DNA from: Holothuria scabra
Lineage: Eukaryota; Echinodermata; Holothuroidea; Aspidochirotida; Holothuriidae
DNA: 64,000 bases
NCBI GenBank assembly: GCA_037179385.1
Contig: CM074180.1
Span: forward strand, 28,501,455 to 28,565,454
Direction: 5' to 3'
Below, in pieces: positions 1 through 10,341 of the stretch. The position numbers and the translations under genes were made by a program. Below the pieces are notes generated by a model. That model was not told the DNA's origin. It worked only from the letters and a program-made list of their open reading frames with translations, and made no database searches. Numbering within the stretch: the stretch's first letter is position 1; every line of letters begins with the position of its first letter.

Positions 1-403
1 GTGTTATGAAAGGAAAAATATGTTCAAGGTCACCCATCCAGTAATTTCAGTCCCTGCGGATTTTTTTATAATTTTTTTATTTTTATTTTTTAGGCCGCCC
101 CGACTAAACCACCGACCTTCCCCGACGGGGGCCATGCCCCCCCCCCCCCCGCTTGCGCAACCCCTGTTCCTAATATTGTCCAAATGGCTTCCTAGCATGC
201 ATTTTTGTATGAAGTCATTTGTTCGACCAAAAACTGCCTAAGTAGAGCGTCACCATTGTTGGCGCGGAACGTTCAGATTTTTTTAAATCGAACTCCTCCA
301 ACAGCTGCAAGTGGCATTTCTCAGATTTGTAACTAAAAATGAAACATCGCTATTTTGAGCTTTCCTTTGAATAAAACTATTTTCAATAAAAAAAACGTCT
401 TAC
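1..403. other. Intergenic, no gene seen
   Basis: AT-rich stretch with a T-rich run (about 60-90) and a C homopolymer (137-150) next to a CCCCGACGGGG motif that recurs near 3,935. The short open frames here have no recognisable protein features. I see nothing else. Confidence 0.5.
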
Positions 404-505
404 AAGTGCAGTGATCCACAACTGGGAGAAAAAGGCCGTGGCCGGCTCGAATTGAACCAAGTGGTTGGAAGGTGGGCCGTAAAACTGCATCTAAATAACT
501 AACTT
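404..505 (+). mobile_element. tRNA-derived SINE, 3' fragment
   Basis: This is the 3' body of the SINE family seen best at 52,200-52,442. It shares the blocks GATCCACAACTGG, AGGCCGTGGCCGGCTCGA and TGGTTGGAA, and ends in a degenerate (CTAA)n tail. The 5' tRNA-like head is missing, so it is a truncated copy. Confidence 0.7.
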
Positions 506-924
506 GCTCAAGGGATCAGAAAATCACCAGATAAAAGGCGTAAAACTACCACCAGATAAAATGGTATTGTTTTTCTCTTCTTTGAAAAACTATCAAACGG
601 AATTGAAAAAATGCTTATTGGTTTGACCCTATTGTGACTCGTGGTCGTGTTCAATTGCAATGTCCACTTGAAATATTCAATGCCACTGCCCGAACTCCCG
701 ACTATAAATGATTTTACTTCCAACGTTTTTAAAAATATGTCGAGTTACAAGGTGATTACAAATGAGTTTTCAGTTAGACGTATTGGGAAACATTTTTATA
801 CTACTATTTTTCATTGTGATTATAAGTGAAATATAGCCTGCCCGATTTTTATTACCGTTGCTCGATTTCAGCTGTCGGGGCATGACATATGTACTTGAGC
901 AACCTTCCGACCGTCGGTGAAATC
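506..924. other. Intergenic, no feature recognised
   Basis: AT-rich DNA with no convincing gene, repeat ends or RNA gene. The short frames at 508-723 (-) and 641-829 (+) overlap on opposite strands and look random. Confidence 0.4.
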
Positions 925-1221
925 CTAGACTTGGCCAAGTCTCTCGTGAGTGTTCCCCGGGGAGCTGACTACACTACTTCTACAATCCAGTACTGCAGCA
1001 CAGTACAGCATACCGCATTTGCCTATTTTTCTAATACGCCCTCTATCGGTTTATAAAGGTATAGAATTAATAGACCGATAGCGTAAAGGTATAGAACTAA
1101 TAGACGGATAGAGGGCGTATTAGACAAAAGGAAAATACGATATTCTCTGCAGTAGGGGGATTTTGAAGAGAAAGTTGTCAGCTCCCCGCGGAACACTCAC
1201 GAGAGACTTGGCCAAGTCTAG
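925..1221. mobile_element. Foldback MITE with 45-bp TIRs
   Basis: A 297-bp element with near-perfect terminal inverted repeats of about 45 bp (CTAGACTTGGCCAAGTCTCT inward on the left, its complement on the right). Each end contains a 16-bp perfect palindrome, AGACTTGGCCAAGTCT. The inner arms also pair (CTAATACGCCCTCTATC against GATAGAGGGCGTATTAG). It is flanked by the 7-bp duplication TGAAATC at 918-924 and 1222-1228. It has no coding capacity, so it is non-autonomous; the superfamily is not assigned. Confidence 0.9.
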
Positions 1222-1228
1222 TGAAATC

Positions 1229-1721
1229 CCAGAACCCATTTTTTAGCCTTCGCCCGAATATTTTACCATTTCGGGCAAAGTCTTTGCAAGACTACTCTAT
1301 GAAGTGGGGCTGAGAAAAGGTATTTCCATAAACCACCCGAATGTGTCGCAAATCTTTTTATTCGTTTTAAATTTTTGAGGAAAAAAATTGAAATTTCAAA
1401 TTTTTTTGAAGGAAGTGTATTTTTCTGGTAGAGTTAAAATACGGGGGCAATCTGCCCCGTCTCGTTCGCCAAGAAGGAGTTTTATGGCAGATAATTTGAA
1501 AAACAAATGGTTTCATATTTTGAAGAGGAGAACTGAAAAATTGGGAGTCTTCGGTATTGAAGATCAATCTGCCTGAAACCAAGACCGTCAAGTTGGTTGA
1601 GGTTGTTTTGCCGTACGGTGAACATGGGGAAACAATTTGGCTTTCTTTTCAGAATGTTTGAAAATCTGGAGCTGGGAATTGTAATTGTGAGAGTTTCCTA
1701 TAAGAAGATGGTCTTGTATTA
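1229..1721. other. Intergenic, no feature recognised
   Basis: No gene, RNA or repeat boundary that I can support. Opposite-strand short frames at 1367-1591 overlap and look random. Confidence 0.4.
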
Positions 1722-1970
1722 CACTGTAAACACAAACTAGTCAAGTGGTGTCTGAATTGACTAACCCCAATGAGTGACTGATATTTTACTAATTTGTGAT
1801 GATATCTGACTAATTTCGAAGAAGTGGACTTAAGAATATCAGTCAAAACGTAGTCAAGGATGCTTAATATTTGTAAGAGACTAATTCAAGTGGGTCAAAT
1901 ATTAGTCAATATTGTTGTCTTACGTGGTTGGTCGATTCAGGCACTGTGTGACTAATTTGTGTTTACAGTA
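1722..1970. mobile_element. MITE with ACTGTAAACACAAA TIRs
   Basis: The ends read CACTGTAAACACAAACTAGTCA inward on the left and, in reverse complement, TACTGTAAACACAAATTAGTCA on the right, giving about 22 bp of inverted repeat. TA dinucleotides sit near both ends, compatible with a Tc1/mariner-type TA target. The interior is unusual: the word TGACTAA/TTAGTCA or a close variant recurs about ten times in 250 bp on both strands. Confidence 0.75.
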
Positions 1971-3077
1971 ATATAAGCAAAATCAAGAAGATCGTCGACG
2001 AGACCACTGATCTAAATATCTAGATAAAAGGCGTGCACGTAACAGCCTATTGACAACTTGAAGCAACCGAAGTCTTGCGGTGGCCATTTTGCAGGTGGCA
2101 AAACATTCACCTGCGGCACAAACTTCACTGATTCATATAACCGTATGTGCACTGAGTGACAACTGACAAAACTTTTAACCCAGCTAATTTTTTTTTATTA
2201 CTGACTGAAACATGTAGATTGTATGCAACCTGTATTGAAGACAACAGAAATGACGAGATCATGTGCTGCTTTTTGTTTCAATTATGCAGCAAGATATTGA
2301 AAGTATATGAAGTTAAAAACATTGACACCTGTGCTGGTTTCATGCATAGTGCATATAATAAATAATGGGAGTACTTCAAGTTCATGCTTTTACAATTAAG
2401 ATGAAGGCACCCAAGCAAAGTCTCCTACAGCTGAAGTCCTCTCTACATAGTCTCCCTAGTAACAAATTAAGACACCCAGTAAGTTAATCCTGACAAATTC
2501 ACCTCCTAACAAAGTCTGACCTTGCGTGAAAAAAACATTCCCTGCCGGACAATTAGCCTGGTTTATTTCCTCAAGACTTACTAAGTCCGTCGCCTCCAAC
2601 AAGATTATACTGTTCTATGCCTCCCAAAGAGTCAAGGACTCCCCCCCCCCCCCCAATAAAAAATAACCATTTGACCGGTAACATATAGGGAATATTACGG
2701 GACCCATTTCATAACCCTTAAGGGCCTATTTGGTTGTGCACTCGGGATTATGATAAGAGACCCATGGACGGCCCCTTCGTAATAAATCCAAATCCAAAAA
2801 AGTATATGGTGTCATATTCGTCAAATGCGGTACAAGTCCTCCCGTATATTAAGTCGCCTCTTACGACAGGCAGGGAATACCGTCGGCATATTCTACAACC
2901 CACAGCCCCGTGGCACAGGGACCTATAACCCATAATTAACTTCGACTTTGTCCGGAGGCGATTTTGTAAGCGACAACTAACTTAATTAAATTGTGGGCCG
3001 CTTTGTTGGCCAAGCATGCGACTTCAAGTATGTGCCATGTACGGTTTATTGAGCACAATGAAACATCGGCATTGGGG
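1971..3077. other. Intergenic, no gene seen
   Basis: Contains a C homopolymer at 2,641-2,654 and a stretch near 2,850-2,880 with a small GTCG/CGAC stem. Several overlapping short frames on both strands; none is recognisable. Confidence 0.4.
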
Positions 3078-3246
3078 CAGTGGCGAAGCCACGGGGGAGG
3101 GAGGGGGTTGGGGTACAACCCGTCAATTACCCAACCTCGCAATGGAAAAACCAGCAGTTTTTCTCTGTATTCTTAGATTTTCCCCTCATTTTGTGCCCCC
3201 AACCTCCCCCCCCCCCCCATGACGTACAAACCTGGCTTTGCGTCTG
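3078..3246. mobile_element. hAT-like MITE
   Basis: Starts CAGTGGCGAAGCCACGGG and ends CTGGCTTTGCGTCTG, an imperfect inverted repeat of the hAT style (CAGTGGCG). The 8-bp flanks are similar but not identical (CATTGGGG and AACTGGGG). A related copy lies in MAX intron 2 at about 31,877. The interior is C/G-homopolymer rich with no coding capacity. Confidence 0.6.
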
Positions 3247-3562
3247 AACTGGGGCTAGTACTTTTAACTGAATGTAGTCTCTTCACTTGGACTTTTCATT
3301 CATAAAAGGAATATTTGAAGTCGCATGGTATTATGAACTGAGGGGTAGAGTTATCAGGGGAGACTTTGTTAGGGGCGTTTTTGTGTGAGTGACTTTGTGA
3401 GTTCGAATTTATAGGGTGAGACTCGAAAACTCCCCACCCCACTCCCACTCCCACCCCCACCCCCAATCGTTCATTGAACTTGCACTTAGTTGTCACTGTG
3501 AAAGAGGACTGATCGAGATGCCATAGCCACTCAGTCTGGCAACCTGCACCAAGTGAAAGTTT
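3247..3562. repeat. Intergenic with CCCAC simple repeat
   Basis: About 30 bp of (C)CCAC-type simple repeat lies near 3,433-3,465. The Gly/Val-rich peptide on the minus strand here is a by-product of it. Nothing else is recognised. Confidence 0.5.
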
Positions 3563-3655
3563 AAACATAACATAACAAAACAGGTTGAAGGGCAAAGGAG
3601 GGCCATGGCCCAATATGATGCCCTGAAGTCCAAACCCTAATCAAAAGTCAAAACA
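3563..3655 (-). mobile_element. 5'-truncated LINE 3' end
   Basis: A short copy of the 3' terminus of the LINE at 10,342-11,880, on the minus strand. Shared text (plus strand) is CATAACATAAC, then AGGTTGAAGGGCAAAGGA, then GGCC..GATGCCCTG..TCCAAACCC. The (CATAA)n tail sits at the LINE 3' end as in the longer copy. This is the expected product of severe 5' truncation during target-primed reverse transcription. Confidence 0.75.
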
Positions 3656-4131
3656 GTGTAACATTATCTTGTTCAGTTTTCAAAGTAATTGACATTTCTG
3701 TTGGAAATGAGCACATTCCACAACAAATTTGGCCTTATTTCAAGCCAAAATGTCAAATTATCAAGCCATCTTATCAAATTGCCTATCCAACTGTGTGGTG
3801 AGTAGCGCTGTTGCACGACGCTTTTGCCACACCCTTTTATCCAAGTATGTAGATCAGTGGGCGAGACTGAAATTATTCGGGCTTAAATTTTTTATCGTAT
3901 AGATTAGGGCTCCCGGGCAAAATGTGATCTTTTCCCCGACGGGGGCATGGCCACGACCACCCTTCCCCGTTGGGGCCACCCTTGTCTTTAATTAAGCTTT
4001 TACATGTGGAGAGTTGAGGCGATAGTCCTTAATTAATAGTTAACTTTCCTCTTGGCTTTGTATAGACTTTGGTGTCCAGCCGCCTTTTAATTTTAAAGTT
4101 ATTGCTCTTTGAATATGTATGGAGGTCATTG
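3656..4131. other. Intergenic, no feature recognised
   Basis: Unassigned AT-rich DNA. A CCCCGACGGGG-type motif near 3,935 resembles one at about 120. Confidence 0.4.
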
Positions 4132-4412
4132 GCGGCGCCAGAATGTCAAATTCTTGGGGCAAAGTAAGAGCCAACGATATCGTTCATGCTAGTGGGGATC
4201 CAGGGGAAGAAACCCCAGGAAGCTCGGAGATTTTTATATACCTTTGAATGAAAAATTAAGTCCCTGGAGAGGTATATTATTTATAAGTTTGGTTAACCCA
4301 ACTCCAAACTGACCTAATGGGGGGGGGGGCAAGTGGGAGGGGCTAAGGCCAAAACTGGGGGAAGGCCAAAATCTGCGAAATGCCCCCTCATGCCCCGTAG
4401 GGACGCCACCGA
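4132..4412. mobile_element. hAT-like MITE, older copy
   Basis: Same family as 22,675-22,990: shared blocks include CAGAATGTCAAA, CCCCAG near a GAGATTTTTATA-type segment, GATGAAAAATT/AAGTC, GGAGAGGTATATTATT and a G homopolymer followed by GGCAAGTGG. The ends read CATTGGCGGCGCC and, inverted, CACTCGGTGGCGTCC. Target duplication is not clear, so this copy is more decayed. Confidence 0.65.
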
Positions 4413-5605
4413 GTGAGGTCTAAATATGTAACTGATTCAAAGGGCGCCTGCGTAGTAAATATGTAATTGTGTCATGAATTTTATTCATTTAATTAACCAG
4501 TGCGGAGAGTGCCGAGATGGAAAAACAAAGAAATTTCGTCACGATAGCGAAACCAACGAATTAATCTAGGATCAGTCGGTTTTATGTTTTTTCCTCAGAG
4601 TTTGTATGTAAAAATGTCGCAAATTTCGGGCAAGGCTTGGCTTCAAATGGCGCAAAAAAATTTTTGAAGATCAAATTAACCGTTAAAATCAAAACAATTT
4701 TATATTTGGATGGTGACTGCCCTTTGTTCCGACAATCTCTATATTCATCTTTGATTGAGTTGTCGGAAAATAGGGGTGTCGGAACAAAACCTGTGTTGGA
4801 ACGAAATGGATTTGTCGAAATATAAAGGGGTGCCAGAATATACAGGACTGTAACGGTTTGGATGAGGTCAAAAGGTTGCCGAGGGATGCAGTTGAGATAT
4901 GGAGTAGGTCGTAGAGGCTGCGTCTCGTACGACACCGTATGCTAGTCGCTGACAACATTTATTGATTTCTTTAAGTTCATGTTGAACCGGGAGTGTAGGT
5001 ATACATACAAACCACACCTAGTGGTGATACAGAAGTACATTTGTAAGTTATTGAATTGCTTTGAGGACGGTGTAGCAACCACTCAAGTTTGTAGTAATAC
5101 CCTAATCACTTTTGTATAGGTCACCACTTTTGTAATGAAGGTCATCACTTTACTTACGGCCAACCTTTGTAATTTTTGAGATCACCACTTTTGCAATGCT
5201 CACCGAACACCGAACTGAAAAATTCTGTAACCACTTTCGAAATCGCCAGTTAACCACTTGTAATTATAGCCAGCAGATAAGGGCACTATTTTAGGACAGT
5301 TGTGTATTTTATGACACAAGCCCGGAATTTGGTAACCTGAGTAAGGGCCTTTTTCAGTGGTTATGAGCTCGACTGACAATTGTCCAGTGGGAGCAATGGC
5401 CGGTTGCTTGTTGTTTAATCTGTATCTTGGTTTATGTTGCATAAACTGTTGCTTGTATCCGTACAAACGTAACATTTTAGACAAAATCATAGACCATCAT
5501 GTGACGTCACGTGGCAGCACTTCGTATTTTCAACTTGGCTGCCAGTTATTTTCTAAGATCAAAGTTAATTCAACTAAAATAGGCCTGCATGTGCAGTCGG
5601 TCAAG
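4413..5605. repeat. Intergenic, degenerate CACTTTTGTAAT repeats
   Basis: Mostly unassigned. Around 5,015-5,275 the word CCACTTTTGTAAT and variants recur five or six times at irregular 25-40 bp spacing (for example GTCACCACTTTTGTAATG), which looks like a decayed minisatellite. An inverted pair TTGTTCCGACAATCTC / GAGTTGTCGGAA lies near 4,715-4,770. Confidence 0.4.
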
Positions 5606-5725
5606 TTAAATGGCCAACCCTCTCACCCCAAACTACAATTAAGGTAGGGGTGTACAGAAATTCTCAATTTACTCAGCTCTTTGATTGACAGCTAATTCAG
5701 ACAATGCAGAGTACCATGGCTTATA

Positions 5726-6841
5726 CATAGGCGACGGAAGATTTTACTTATGGGGACACAAGTTTTCGGCAGCCGACAACCGGTTTTGAGCGCAAAAACC
5801 CATCGGCGTGGGGTCAAGGGCCCGATTTTAGTGATTTGAGAGGCTCCAAAATGGTCGAAAATCATATTCAAATTATGATGGACTCTAAACTATGGATTTA
5901 ATTCAAGAGTGGGGTTAGTCTTGCTTCAAGACTGGTTAATTTTCGTCCACCACACATCGGCTTGGAAGCGTACAGAGCCGTATTATGCCTACTTAGCACT
6001 GCGCCCTCTATCCAGGCTGCTTATCAAGACTAGAGTGGGGTGAGATAATGGACGAGAATGGAATTGGCAAGTACTATGGCATTTGATTAAGAAGAAACAT
6101 ACTTTACAGTAATTTTAAGGGTTAAAGCCAAAATGTTGAGGCTACTCAAATTTGAACATGTGATTGATAATTTGAGACAGCGGGGCATTTTAAGAGATCC
6201 AAAGTGTTTGGGGGCATTTTATCAATAGGGAGTTCTATTTAAAAACCCTAGGCAATATGCGTGGGGTCCAGGGGCCCGCAACAGGGCCCAGAAGCTCTGA
6301 CATTTTAGGGGACTTAATGAAGTTAGTTAGATGGAGTCTTCCGGCCCAGTTTCCAACCTATTGGACTTAATGGAAGCCAAAGGTAATTTGCCTAGGTATT
6401 GCTTATAATCCTAAAAAGGACATTATTGCTGGGGCCAATGTGTGTCATTGGGGCCAGTAAGGGGACTGAGGAATGCCCCTCGCTCAGTATGTTTAAAGGT
6501 CCTGATTGGAGAAGAAGGGAGATTATTTGAAAAAGAAAGATAGCTTGCAAAAGGTTTTGTATTAACTGTTTGAAGGGCGAAAATAAACTTTCCTACAGGT
6601 TAACGTTAATGTGGGGTCCAGGGGCGAAAACCCCAGAAGTTGTGCAACTTCTGCGCTCTGAAAAGTAATAATTGAGCCAAAATATAGCCGAAATGTGCTA
6701 AAAGCAACTTAAATTTGTTTGATCACTTTTGAAAAATTAATTTTTGCCACATTCAGTTATTGGAGGCCATGCCCTCGAAATCTCATAAAAAATTATTGGG
6801 GGGGGGGGTAGGCGCCCCTGACCCCGCTTCCGTCGCCTATG
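5726..6841. mobile_element. 1.1-kb TIR element nested in TTAA MITE
   Basis: Perfect 15-bp terminal inverted repeats: CATAGGCGACGGAAG at 5,726-5,740 and its complement at 6,827-6,841. The 5-bp flank TTATA is present on both sides (5,721-5,725 and 6,842-6,846), and the sibling host copy near 28,757 shows the empty-site sequence GCTTATATTATAC. The interior has no transposase, contains a SINE 3' fragment (about 6,325-6,365, minus) and a G-run, and has GGGGTCCAGGGGC-type motifs. Superfamily unassigned. Confidence 0.85.
6325..6365 (-). mobile_element. SINE 3' fragment
   Basis: Contains GTTAGTTAGATGGAG, then CAGTTTCCAACCTATTGG, matching the reverse complement of the SINE 3' end. It lies inside the 1.1-kb TIR element. 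Confidence 0.6.
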
Positions 6842-7040
6842 TTATATTACGCAGCATGATCTGTTCTGAGAGAGCAGTGTTTTGATCATTGACTCGCTTT
6901 TCTATACCCATCCTGAAGCCTGCAGTTAACTGTGATTGTGTCTGGATGTGGATAAATTTTTGACAATTGTGGGAGGGGCGTAAGTAAGAAGGTTACTAGG
7001 AGAATTGGTACTGTTTTGAGGGAGGGAACTGTTCCTTTAA

Positions 7041-7520
7041 ATATAATAGCTCATGTAATGTTCACCATCCATGATACAGAGAAACCATGCAGAATTCGAA
7101 AAGATTTAAACTGCCATTGAGGAACAGTTATGCCCGTCTAAATCATACCATGGAAGTACTTCCATGATCATAGGACCATCCCTTGAACCCGGATTCGACA
7201 AAGCATGGAAGTACTCGGACGAGGTACAAGATCTCACTCTTCCGGCATGCACCATATTGCTCCCCGCTCATTGGAGAGGTCGGACTGTTTTCGTCCCTCC
7301 ACTTCCGAAATCACCAACTCAACTCCGCGGAGCTGACTATCTGTTCACTCGTCTTGAACATATGGAGAATTTTGCATGACCTGCTTCGGTCTAGCTCGCG
7401 GAGCGAACGAATTTTTTCGTCCAGCTCATCGCTACGAAATAATCAACTGAGATGCGGCAACTTAAAGGGGCTGCAGGCACAGAGGCGCTACGCAGGCTAG
7501 CTACGGCCCGGAGATAACAC
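7041..7520. other. Intergenic, unassigned
   Basis: No gene recognised. The segment 7,467-7,499 (GGGGCTGCA, two bases, then CACAGAGGCGCTACGCAGGC) recurs at about 52,864-52,897, so it belongs to some repeat or shared motif. Confidence 0.4.
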
Positions 7521-7717
7521 TGAGACGAATCCGGACAGCAAGTTATGGTCTATCACCTTCAATTCTTTCCGTTTCCTTGCTTTCCTGTATCGCGGATGGA
7601 TGTATCTTGATTCTTTCAGTTTTCATGTAAACAGTCAATAAGTGAAAATGATGGACCTTACCAATGGCTGCCTACAGTCACTATTAGAACAAGCGCTATT
7701 CGGATTTGTCAATAGAC
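7521..7717 (-). mobile_element. TA-target MITE (AGACGAATCCG family)
   Basis: Minus-oriented, internally deleted copy. It begins AGACGAATCCGG and ends CGGATTTGTCAATAGAC; in reverse complement it aligns along its length with 21,546-21,805 (GCTTGTT..TAGTGACTGTA..GCCATT, then TTTCAGTG/AATC..GAAAGAATT, then TGGTCTGATTT-like blocks). Other copies: 19,241, 36,016 and 59,139. Confidence 0.75.
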
Positions 7718-7989
7718 CAGTGGAGATAACAATGGCTTTTGGTCGAGTTCAGAGGTTAACTACAAATACGCATGCATGTTCTGTTTATCATTTGTTTACA
7801 ATTTCCATCTCCGAATTAATCGCAAATGTTCTCTTAAACGACGATTCACTTAGGTTGAGACTGAACCTCGAAGTTAGAAAATCATTTAAGTTCCTTCGAA
7901 AATAGGAAAAATTACATTTTGTGAGCGGAAAACAAGCAAATTTAAGGATGAAAAGTGTAACAAGAAAAGACAAAGTTTTTGTTTTGAAA

Positions 7990-8181
7990 AAGTAGCCCCG
8001 CCCCTGAAAAACACGTGCGGTGATCTGCGCGTGGCAATATTTTTGTGTACATGAGCCGAATGCAGGTAACCACACGAATTCGCACGATCCCCAACGCCAT
8101 ATTTGGATCAGCTGAGAACGTAAACAATAGGCGACTTTACTGGCTTTTTCAACGATTAGAGATAGTAATCCCTTTTAAACA
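7990..8181 (+). promoter_or_regulatory. MAX promoter-proximal region
   Basis: A locally CpG-richer segment directly upstream of the MAX start. Visible sites are a GC box (CCCCGCCCC, 7,996-8,004), a perfect CACGTG E-box (8,012-8,017) and a perfect CArG box CCATATTTGG (8,097-8,106, the SRF consensus). There is no clear TATA box. The E-box is the known binding site of MYC:MAX and MAX:MXD dimers, so feedback of MAX on its own gene is possible. The transcription start is not determined. Confidence 0.55.
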
Positions 8182-8220
8182 ATGAGTGATGATGATAGAG
8201 ATATTGACGTTGAGACTACA
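8182..8220 (+). CDS. max: MAX coding exon 1 (N-terminus)
   Basis: First coding exon of MAX, the obligate dimer partner of MYC and MXD proteins, a nuclear bHLH-leucine-zipper factor that binds CACGTG. It encodes MSDDDRDIDVETT, 13 codons, matching the acidic MSDxDDIEVES start of vertebrate MAX, where Ser2 is a casein kinase 2 site. The start is fixed: an in-frame TAA lies at 8,176-8,178 and there is A at -3. The donor is ACA|GTGAGT (phase 0), which joins in frame to the exon at 31,589. Vertebrates have an optional 9-residue exon after this one; I did not find an equivalent, so the short-isoform arrangement is predicted. This exon is identified mainly by position, phase and N-terminal similarity. 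Confidence 0.85.
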
Positions 8221-10227
8221 GTGAGTATAATAACTCAATTGTGTTAGGATTTTCCAACTTTCTTAACAGTCAGTAGTCTTCTTGCCGCACATCCTGTACT
8301 GTAGCATTGTCCAATATGTAAGGTGGATACTATGCCTGTAGTGCATAACGTTAATGTCTCACAGTGTGCAATAGACGGTGCAACACAGCAGCCTGTCACT
8401 GGAATACCGTGTGCTTTTTAGACATACTGGTTATTCAATGTATGCACTGTGTGTAACTTAGTAAATCGTGATCTTATTTCCGTCCCTTTCAAATAATATT
8501 AGGCACTAGCAGGAACAAAAGGCTTCCATCGAGAAATTAATACCTAACGTTTATGCAATAACATTTCATAGCCTACTTGGCACTAGATCCGGTAATGTAA
8601 TGATGTAGAAAAGGTTGTTTGTCAACTATGCGGGCCTCTGTATCACTATCAGACCTTTGCATGAACAGTAACAAGGCTGGAATGAATGAGCCAGGAAACT
8701 GTGTATGTGTGGATTATCAGTTGTTTTCTTTGTACTAATATAGTAAGCAGGGCCACTCGTGAACACTATTCGTGTACTGAGGAAGGGGCACTGTCATTGC
8801 AGATGCGCACTCCGTGGGCCCGCACAGCTAGTTGACTGTTATCCCAATATACAGATGGGAAGTGATGCATAATTTTTCACTGGCTCCACATCCAAGCATC
8901 TGTGAATCCACTCACAACTGAGGAATGGATTTACAACCATGACTGGTTCTCACATAGGCCTAATCCTTCAACAAGACTCTATGTTACAGTGAGTCCACTT
9001 TGTTTGCTACAAACCCAGCCGTTTCAATATTAAGACTTAAGAGGAAAATTGGTCATGGCATAAATATCTCATTCTTTAGCTAATTTTACCATTGCTATCC
9101 TTAAAGGACAAGAACAGTCATCCCAAAGTGAAGAAGTGTAGCAAACTGTCCAGTTTCATGAATGGCTGTTAGGATCGTCTTGTAACAATGTTTTTTTCTT
9201 CAGATGTGAAATTTACCAGAAATAACTGCTTGATTTACCTTGAATATGCAATAGTAAAGTCATAAAATGTAATGAAAGATACTTTGAAGAGAAATGAAAT
9301 GAAAATTGTGCGATTTAGCTTTTTCTTCAAAATAAGTTTGGGAGGACTGCTCTTTTATGTTTATTTATAGCTAACAAGATGCATACATTCATACAATTTT
9401 AGGTTACTTTCAGAGGCAAAATGTTACAGTTCATTTACTGTACCAGGAGAGGTTTTTGAGCAGCAGCCATTTTGCTGTTTTAAGAAATGATGGTGCTACA
9501 TGTACAGTATTTCCATATCAGAGGACAAGTAACATCAGTGGAATTCCTTCAATAAATATCATAAATTCTATTGTCTATAATTTCCAAAACTCAAAAAGAA
9601 AGATGCAAATTTCACCAATTATATTAATAAAAATGTTTTAGAATACTTCCCACAATTTTTTAAATGCACATGTATTACTAAATTTCAAAATTTTCTGTAA
9701 ATAAGGACGTTTTATATAGTGGAAACAAACGTCTTCTGGAACAGTAAAAGGTGTATTCAGGGTAACATGTGCAACCACCTAAAATATCTGTGGAAATAGA
9801 CATAATTCATAAAAATAACAAAACCTACAAAAATGTACCCTACATGCTTTGAAAAATTTACTTAGGTGAATTGGGACACATGTTTGTAAAAATTATAGTT
9901 CAGCCCTGCAGGTCATTCTTGAACTCTATGGAGCATCTGTATGCAACTGGACACTGTTAATCATGCACTGTCCAAAGTTTGGGGTCCACTCAAATTTCCC
10001 AGAGTTCATTGTTCCCAAGGTTTGATGTTCCCTGTTTTTGTATAGTATTTCAATGGCTGCCAGTTGTTAAAAGGTTCAGTTGGGTTCTATGTTTCCAGAA
10101 ATGTCAATGTTCCCAACTCCCCATGCTTTGGTAATATTCAAGGTGAACTGTGTTAACATTGCCATAGCACTCTCATTGACATGGGGCCCCAAATTTGGCA
10201 TTGCATCTGAGCAGTGTGTACTGTATC

Positions 10228-10341
10228 ACATGACCTAACCTAACCTAACCTAACCTATAACGTAACGTAACATAACGTAACGTAACATAACATAACATAC
10301 GATAACATAACATAACATAACATAGCATAACATAACATAGC
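10228..10341 (-). repeat. LINE 3' pentamer tail
   Basis: A tandem array of 5-bp units, CCTAA (about five), then CGTAA and CATAA, abutting the 3' end of the minus-strand LINE. CR1/L2-type LINEs typically end in short tandem repeats rather than poly(A), and the second copy at 3,563 has the same CATAA tail. Confidence 0.8.

Larger units (their letters stand above)
5610..7036 (+). mobile_element. TTAA MITE split by an inserted element
   Basis: Copy of the TTAA MITE family. The left part (5,610-5,725) carries CTCACCCCAAACTACAATT and TCAGCTCTTTGATTGACAGC; the right part (6,847-7,036) carries GATTGTGTCTGGATG, GTGGGAGGGGC and GGAGAATTGG. TTAA flanks both ends (5,606-5,609 and 7,037-7,040). The copy is interrupted by the 1.1-kb element at 5,726-6,841, which must have arrived later. 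Confidence 0.75.

Noticed and set aside
2700..2935. Paired open frames around GTCGCCTCTTACGACAGG
   Set aside because: The small GTCG/CGAC stem is too short to call a structured RNA and there is no second copy in the window.
3296..3613. 105-residue minus-strand frame with Gly-Val repeats
   Set aside because: Produced by the CCCAC simple repeat; no other protein character.
10228..10270. CCTAA repeats resembling a TTAGG telomere
   Set aside because: The units grade into CGTAA and CATAA and abut a LINE 3' end that has the same tail in another copy, so this is a retrotransposon tail.
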